9,327 bases of DNA from Paracoccaceae bacterium. GTDB taxonomy: Bacteria; Pseudomonadota; Alphaproteobacteria; Rhodobacterales; Rhodobacteraceae. A program made the position numbers and the translations under genes. The notes under the pieces were generated by a model. That model was not told the origin of the DNA. It did no database searches and saw only the letters and a program-made list of their open reading frames with translations. The stretch is from NCBI GenBank assembly GCA_007123625.1, contig SKKS01000047.1, positions 1-9,327 on the forward strand, written 5' to 3'. The stretch's first letter is position 1. Every line of letters begins with the position of its first letter. Below, piece by piece: positions 6,641-9,327 of the stretch.

Positions 6641-7054
6641 ATGCGCCTGACCACTTTCACCGATTACGGCTTTCGGGCGTTGATGCGCATGGCGGGTACG
6701 CCGGAGCGTTCCTTTTCAACTGCTGAACTGGCCGAGGAATTCGCGATTTCGCGTCACCACCTGAGCAAGATCATCCAGCAATTGTCCGCTGCGGGGATTG
6801 TGATCACCCGGCGTGGCGGCGGCGGTGGTGCGCAGCTGGCTTGCGACCCGGCGAAGATCACGCTTGGCCGGATATTGCGGGCGCTTGAGGAAGGTCAGCC
6901 GCTGGTCGAGTGCTTCGATCCGATGAACAGACACTGCACACTGTTGCCTGGATGCCGATTGCGTGTGCAGCTTGCTGGGGCAGAAGCCGCTTTCCTGGAG
7001 CATCTTGACCAGAGCACCCTTGCCGATATTGCATGGCCTTCTGCGCCTGACTGA
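6641..7054 (+). CDS. nsrR: NsrR-like Rrf2-family nitric oxide-sensing repressor
   Basis: A 137-residue Rrf2-family transcription factor that would bind an iron-sulfur cluster and lose or change DNA binding on nitrosylation. The N-terminal winged helix begins MRLTTFTDYGFRALMRMA, and helix-turn-helix residues follow at about 25-50 (TAELAEEFAISRHHLSKIIQ). The glycine-rich wing is RRGGGGGAQLA (58-68 region). Three cysteines at C91, C99 and C105 form a C-x7-C-x5-C cluster motif, the spacing I recall for Bacillus NsrR, and D8 is present at the position that is the fourth cluster ligand in Streptomyces NsrR. This pattern, together with ECFDPMNRHC, separates it from IscR and the cysteine-metabolism regulator CymR. 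An extra cysteine, C68, is not part of the standard set. Its divergent position next to nnrSU fits control of those genes and of itself. Confidence 0.9.
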   Translation: MRLTTFTDYGFRALMRMAGTPERSFSTAELAEEFAISRHHLSKIIQQLSAAGIVITRRGGGGGAQLACDPAKITLGRILRALEEGQPLVECFDPMNRHCTLLPGCRLRVQLAGAEAAFLEHLDQSTLADIAWPSAPD

Positions 7055-7064
7055 GGGGTTTCCC

Positions 7065-7199
7065 ATGCACGCGGATCCCTGTTCTGGTCATCTGGCACCG
7101 GAACTTGGTTCATGTTCCAGAGGTATACCCGAATATGATGCGATGGCGGGGCGTGTGGGGGCCGATTGGTCCTTGGGCCGAGAAGCCGGGGTGGCGTGA
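7065..7199 (+). CDS. Doubtful small ORF, 44 residues, downstream of nsrR
   Basis: An ATG at 7065 lies 10 bp after the nsrR stop and 7 bp after a good ribosome binding site (GAGGGG), and opens a 44-residue frame ending with TGA at 7197-7199. The peptide starts MHADPCSGHLAPELGSC and has two cysteines (C6, C17), no membrane helix and no family that I recognise. Its position suggests co-transcription with nsrR if it is real. The evidence for coding is only the start context. It could equally be the eroded end of a lost gene or chance. Confidence 0.3.
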   Translation: MHADPCSGHLAPELGSCSRGIPEYDAMAGRVGADWSLGREAGVA

Positions 7200-7332
7200 C
7201 CATCACGCGGAACTACTGCCCATGAACGCGCGCAGGACCCAAGATTCAGGCAGTCACGCCGGAATGTGTGCGTCCCATGCCGCATGAGCGTCGGGCAGGG
7301 TTGCACCATATGTCAGCACATGCTTGTATACA

Positions 7333-7357
7333 GGTATCCCGCAGCCAAAAGGATACC
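7333..7357 (+). promoter_or_regulatory. Inverted repeat GGTATCC-N11-GGATACC overlapping the ribosome binding site
   Basis: Two perfect 7-bp arms (7333-7339 and 7351-7357) are separated by 11 bp. The right arm begins inside AAAAGGA (7347-7353), the likely Shine-Dalgarno sequence for the ATG at 7366. As RNA it could form a hairpin that hides the ribosome binding site; as DNA it could be an operator for a dimeric repressor such as the GntR-type regulators often linked to phosphonate genes. The symmetry is seen directly; either function is inference. Confidence 0.45.
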
Positions 7358-7365
7358 AGTTTCAG

Positions 7366-7938
7366 ATGTCGATACGCGGCAAAGGCCACAATGTCAGCGC
7401 AGAAAGTGCCGTGTCGTCGGATGGCTTGGCGCACGAGCGACGCGCGGTGCATCTGCGTACCGTGGCCCTGCCCGCCCCAATTCGGGGCAGATTGTTTCTG
7501 GCGGCCATGCCGGGTCGCGACACCGATCTTGAAGCAGATCTGTCGCAGATGACGGCACTTTCCGTGTCCTCAATCCTTTGTCTTGTGGAGCACGATGAAC
7601 TCAGGCGGCTTGCGCCAGCTTACGCTGAGGCATGCAACGCTTCAGGCGCCGAGCTTCCCCGGGTCGAGACCCACCCGATTCCCGATTTCGGTATTCCGAC
7701 CGATGTCCAAGCCTACCGCAACACCGTTTCCGCAACTGCCAGCCGGTTGCAGGCGGGCGAAACGGTTCTGATCCATTGCGCTGCGGGCATTGGACGTACG
7801 GGCATGACGGCTATCGCAGTGCTATGCCGCCTTGATCTTGATGAAGCGGACGCCAGGCGCCGTGTCGAAGCCGCAGGCTCAGGCCCGGAGACCGACGCGC
7901 AAAAGGCGTTCCTGCAGGAGTTGGTTCGCAGATGCTAG
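7366..7938 (+). CDS. Dual-specificity/tyrosine-type protein phosphatase family protein
   Basis: A cytoplasmic protein of about 190 residues with the cysteine-phosphatase P-loop HCAAGIGRTG (C-x5-R-T), in which C138 would be the nucleophile and R144 the phosphate-binding arginine (numbering from the ATG at 7366). D107 in HPIPDFGIP fits the general acid of this fold, as in the CDKN3-like group. It would hydrolyse a phosphate ester; protein, phosphoinositide-like or other small substrates cannot be told apart. The conserved domain begins only near residue 28. The start could also be TTG at 7324 (204 residues), GTG at 7411 or TTG at 7426; I prefer ATG 7366 because AAAAGGA lies about 12 bases upstream. 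The gene ends TAG at 7936-7938, overlapping phnC by 7 bp, so it is the first gene of the transporter operon and is likely coupled to phosphorus uptake. Confidence 0.82.
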   Translation: MSIRGKGHNVSAESAVSSDGLAHERRAVHLRTVALPAPIRGRLFLAAMPGRDTDLEADLSQMTALSVSSILCLVEHDELRRLAPAYAEACNASGAELPRVETHPIPDFGIPTDVQAYRNTVSATASRLQAGETVLIHCAAGIGRTGMTAIAVLCRLDLDEADARRRVEAAGSGPETDAQKAFLQELVRRC

Positions 7939-8663
7939 AGATCGAAGGTCTGACGCGGCGATTCGGCGAAACGATTGCGCTCGATGCGGTTTCGCTGCGC
8001 ATTGGTCCGGGTGAATTCGTCGGTGTCATCGGCCGCTCGGGCGCGGGCAAGTCGACCCTGTTGCGCTTGATCAACCGGTTGGTTGAGCCAAGCGCAGGCC
8101 GCATTGTCTTCGACGGCGCCGATGTCACGCAGAAGCGTGGTCGCGCCCTGCGCGACTGGCGGCGGCAGGCTGCAATGATCTTTCAGCAGTTCGCCCTGGT
8201 CGACCAGCTGAGCGTTCTGGAGAACGTGCTTGTTGGACGCCTGGCCCTGACCCCGCGCTGGCGTACCTGGACCCTGCAGTTCCGTGCCGAGGATCGCGCG
8301 TTGGCCATAGAGGCGCTGGATCGGCTGGACATGGCCGAGCATGCGCTGAAACGCGCCGACGAGTTGTCGGGCGGGCAGCAGCAGCGTGTGGCAATTGCGC
8401 GTGCACTGGTGCAGGAACCGCGCCTGATGCTGGCCGATGAGCCCGTGGCCTCGCTTGATCCGCGCAGCACTGCCGCAGTCATGGAGGCGCTGCAACGGAT
8501 CAACGTTGAAGACGGTCTTCCTGTCCTGTGCAATCTGCACCACATCGATCTTGCACGCGACTACTGCACCCGGATCATTGGGGTGCGTCGGGGGCAGATC
8601 GTATTCGACGGCGCGGTGCAGGCTCTGGACGACATGGCAATCCGGGCGATCTATGACCAGTAG
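7932..8663 (+). CDS. phnC: Phosphonate-type ABC transporter ATP-binding protein
   Basis: A 243-residue ABC ATPase of the PhnC family that would power import of phosphonate or a related phosphorus compound (phosphite, hypophosphite) through the PhnE-type permease encoded next. Walker A is GRSGAGKST (34-42), the Q-loop is at Q85-Q86, the signature is LSGGQQQR (145-152), Walker B is RLMLADEP (164-171), the D-loop SLDP is at 174-177, and the switch histidine is in NLHHIDLA (201-208). The segment RLINRLVEPSAGRIVFDG and the NLHHIDLARDYCTRIIG stretch are typical of PhnC rather than of amino-acid or metal importers. Length is slightly short of the family's usual 250-280 residues. It begins inside the end of the phosphatase gene and its stop lies inside phnE (11-bp overlap), which indicates tight translational coupling. 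No substrate-binding protein gene (phnD) intervenes. Confidence 0.93.
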   Translation: MLEIEGLTRRFGETIALDAVSLRIGPGEFVGVIGRSGAGKSTLLRLINRLVEPSAGRIVFDGADVTQKRGRALRDWRRQAAMIFQQFALVDQLSVLENVLVGRLALTPRWRTWTLQFRAEDRALAIEALDRLDMAEHALKRADELSGGQQQRVAIARALVQEPRLMLADEPVASLDPRSTAAVMEALQRINVEDGLPVLCNLHHIDLARDYCTRIIGVRRGQIVFDGAVQALDDMAIRAIYDQ

Positions 8664-9327
8664 AACCTTGCATACGCCAAGCGATGCCGTGCGCATGGTG
8701 GAAACCCGCCGTACCGAACTGCGCGCCGCCAAACGTCGCCAGAGCCTGTTGCTTCTGGTCGTGCTTGTCATTGCCGTCATGGTTGCAGGGTACATGGGCG
8801 AGGTATCCTGGCAGAAATTCATCGAGGGGCTGCCGCGCTTCGGACGCTACATCATGCGCACCATGCCGCAATTGTCGCTGGAAACGCTGGGCAGCGATAT
8901 TTCGCGCTGGATGTGGAATTTCCGGACCTGGGTGAGGTTGCTGGTCGATACCGTCCTGATTGCCTTTGTGGCGACGACCCTGGGTGTGGCCGGAGCCTTT
9001 GCGCTATGTTTCGCGGCTTCGGACAACCTGGCGCCCAACCGCTTCGCCTATCACGCTGCGCGTCGTGTGCTGGAAGTGCTGCGGACCGTGCCAGAACTGG
9101 TCTTTGCGCTGCTTTTCGTCTTTGCCTTTGGGCTGGGGGCCATGGCCGGGGTGCTGGCGATTGCGCTGCATACCATGGGGGTGCTGGGCAAGCTTTTCTC
9201 GGAGATCAATGAAACCGTGTCCGACCGCGCGCTGGAAGGCGTGGTTGCCGCCGGTGCCGCACGCGGACAGGTGATCCGCTACGGGGTGGTGCCGCGCATA
9301 CTGCCGGGCTTTGTCAGCTACACGTTG
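8653..9327 (+). CDS. phnE: Phosphonate-type ABC transporter permease, partial (right edge)
   Basis: An open frame from ATG 8653 to the window's end gives 225 residues of a PhnE-family permease, the membrane channel for PhnC. A basic cytoplasmic N terminus (RRTELRAAKRR, 19-29) is followed by a first membrane helix (31-47), a soluble stretch, and helices at about 97-121, 144-161 and 163-180. The sequence LRTVPELVFALLF (143-155) and HTMGVLGKLFSEINE (173-187) are characteristic of PhnE. The EAA loop that docks on the ATPase is seen from about 195 to 219 (EGVVAAGAARG, then GVVPRILPG). Roughly 40-60 residues are missing at the C terminus because of the window edge; there is no sign of damage. The ATG overlaps the last 11 bp of phnC. 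Confidence 0.92.
   Translation, partial: MTSRTLHTPSDAVRMVETRRTELRAAKRRQSLLLLVVLVIAVMVAGYMGEVSWQKFIEGLPRFGRYIMRTMPQLSLETLGSDISRWMWNFRTWVRLLVDTVLIAFVATTLGVAGAFALCFAASDNLAPNRFAYHAARRVLEVLRTVPELVFALLFVFAFGLGAMAGVLAIALHTMGVLGKLFSEINETVSDRALEGVVAAGAARGQVIRYGVVPRILPGFVSYTL

Larger units (their letters stand above)
7055..7365. other. Roughly 310-bp region between nsrR and the phosphatase-phn operon
   Basis: Apart from the doubtful 44-residue ORF this stretch has no convincing gene on either strand. It holds several short symmetric sequences: GGAAC/GTTCC arms at 7100-7104 and 7114-7118, the palindrome GGTATACC at 7122-7129, CATGCCGCATG near 7276-7286, the palindrome TGTATACA at 7325-7332 and the inverted repeat at 7333-7357. 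It should contain the promoter of the phosphatase-phn operon; TTGCAC (7301-7306) with TGTATA 18 bp later is the best but weak candidate. I see no clear PhoB box and no intrinsic terminator for nsrR. Confidence 0.45.

Noticed and set aside
7301..7332. PhoB box ahead of the phosphatase-phn operon
   Set aside because: One ATGTCAG near 7310-7316 resembles a CTGTCAT repeat, but the second repeat at the required spacing is absent.

Overview
The window reads as chromosomal DNA of a GC-rich alphaproteobacterium, most likely a member of the Rhodobacterales (Rhodobacter/Roseobacter type). This rests on high third-position GC, on the protein families present (NnrS, NnrU, an NsrR-type Rrf2 regulator, a 7TMR-DISM histidine kinase, PhnC/PhnE) and on a perfect copy of the FNR/FnrL operator consensus. 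No genus can be named from the sequence alone. No rRNA, tRNA, CRISPR array or intact mobile element is visible.

Layout from left to right. (1) 1-1494, minus: the 5' part of a large acidic protein without a signal peptide, running off the left edge. (2) 1610-3613 minus and 3645-4268 plus: a divergently transcribed two-component pair, a 7TMR-DISM sensor kinase and a NarL/FixJ-type response regulator, with only 31 bp between the start codons. (3) 4269-4673: a perfect FNR-type box followed by a decayed, N-terminally truncated mogA-like gene (molybdopterin adenylyltransferase). (4) 4670-6549, minus: nnrS and nnrU, translationally coupled, facing away from (5) 6641-7054, plus: an NsrR-like iron-sulfur nitric oxide sensor. 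(6) 7055-7365: a roughly 310-bp stretch with one doubtful small ORF and several short palindromes. (7) 7366-9327, plus: an operon of a dual-specificity/tyrosine-type phosphatase, phnC (ABC ATPase) and phnE (permease, cut by the right edge), all with overlapping start and stop codons.

Functional reading. The middle of the window is a nitrogen-oxide / nitric oxide response island: NsrR would sense NO through its Fe-S cluster and sits head to head with nnrSU, which encode membrane proteins associated with denitrification and NO tolerance. An FNR-type site and a molybdenum-cofactor gene remnant nearby fit a history of anaerobic nitrate or denitrification genes at this spot, with a deletion having removed part of it. 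The two-component pair next door has no visible ligand assignment; a role in the same response is only a neighbourhood inference. The right-hand operon is a separate module for uptake of phosphonate or another reduced or organic phosphorus compound, unusual in starting with a phosphatase and in lacking phnD between phnC and phnE.
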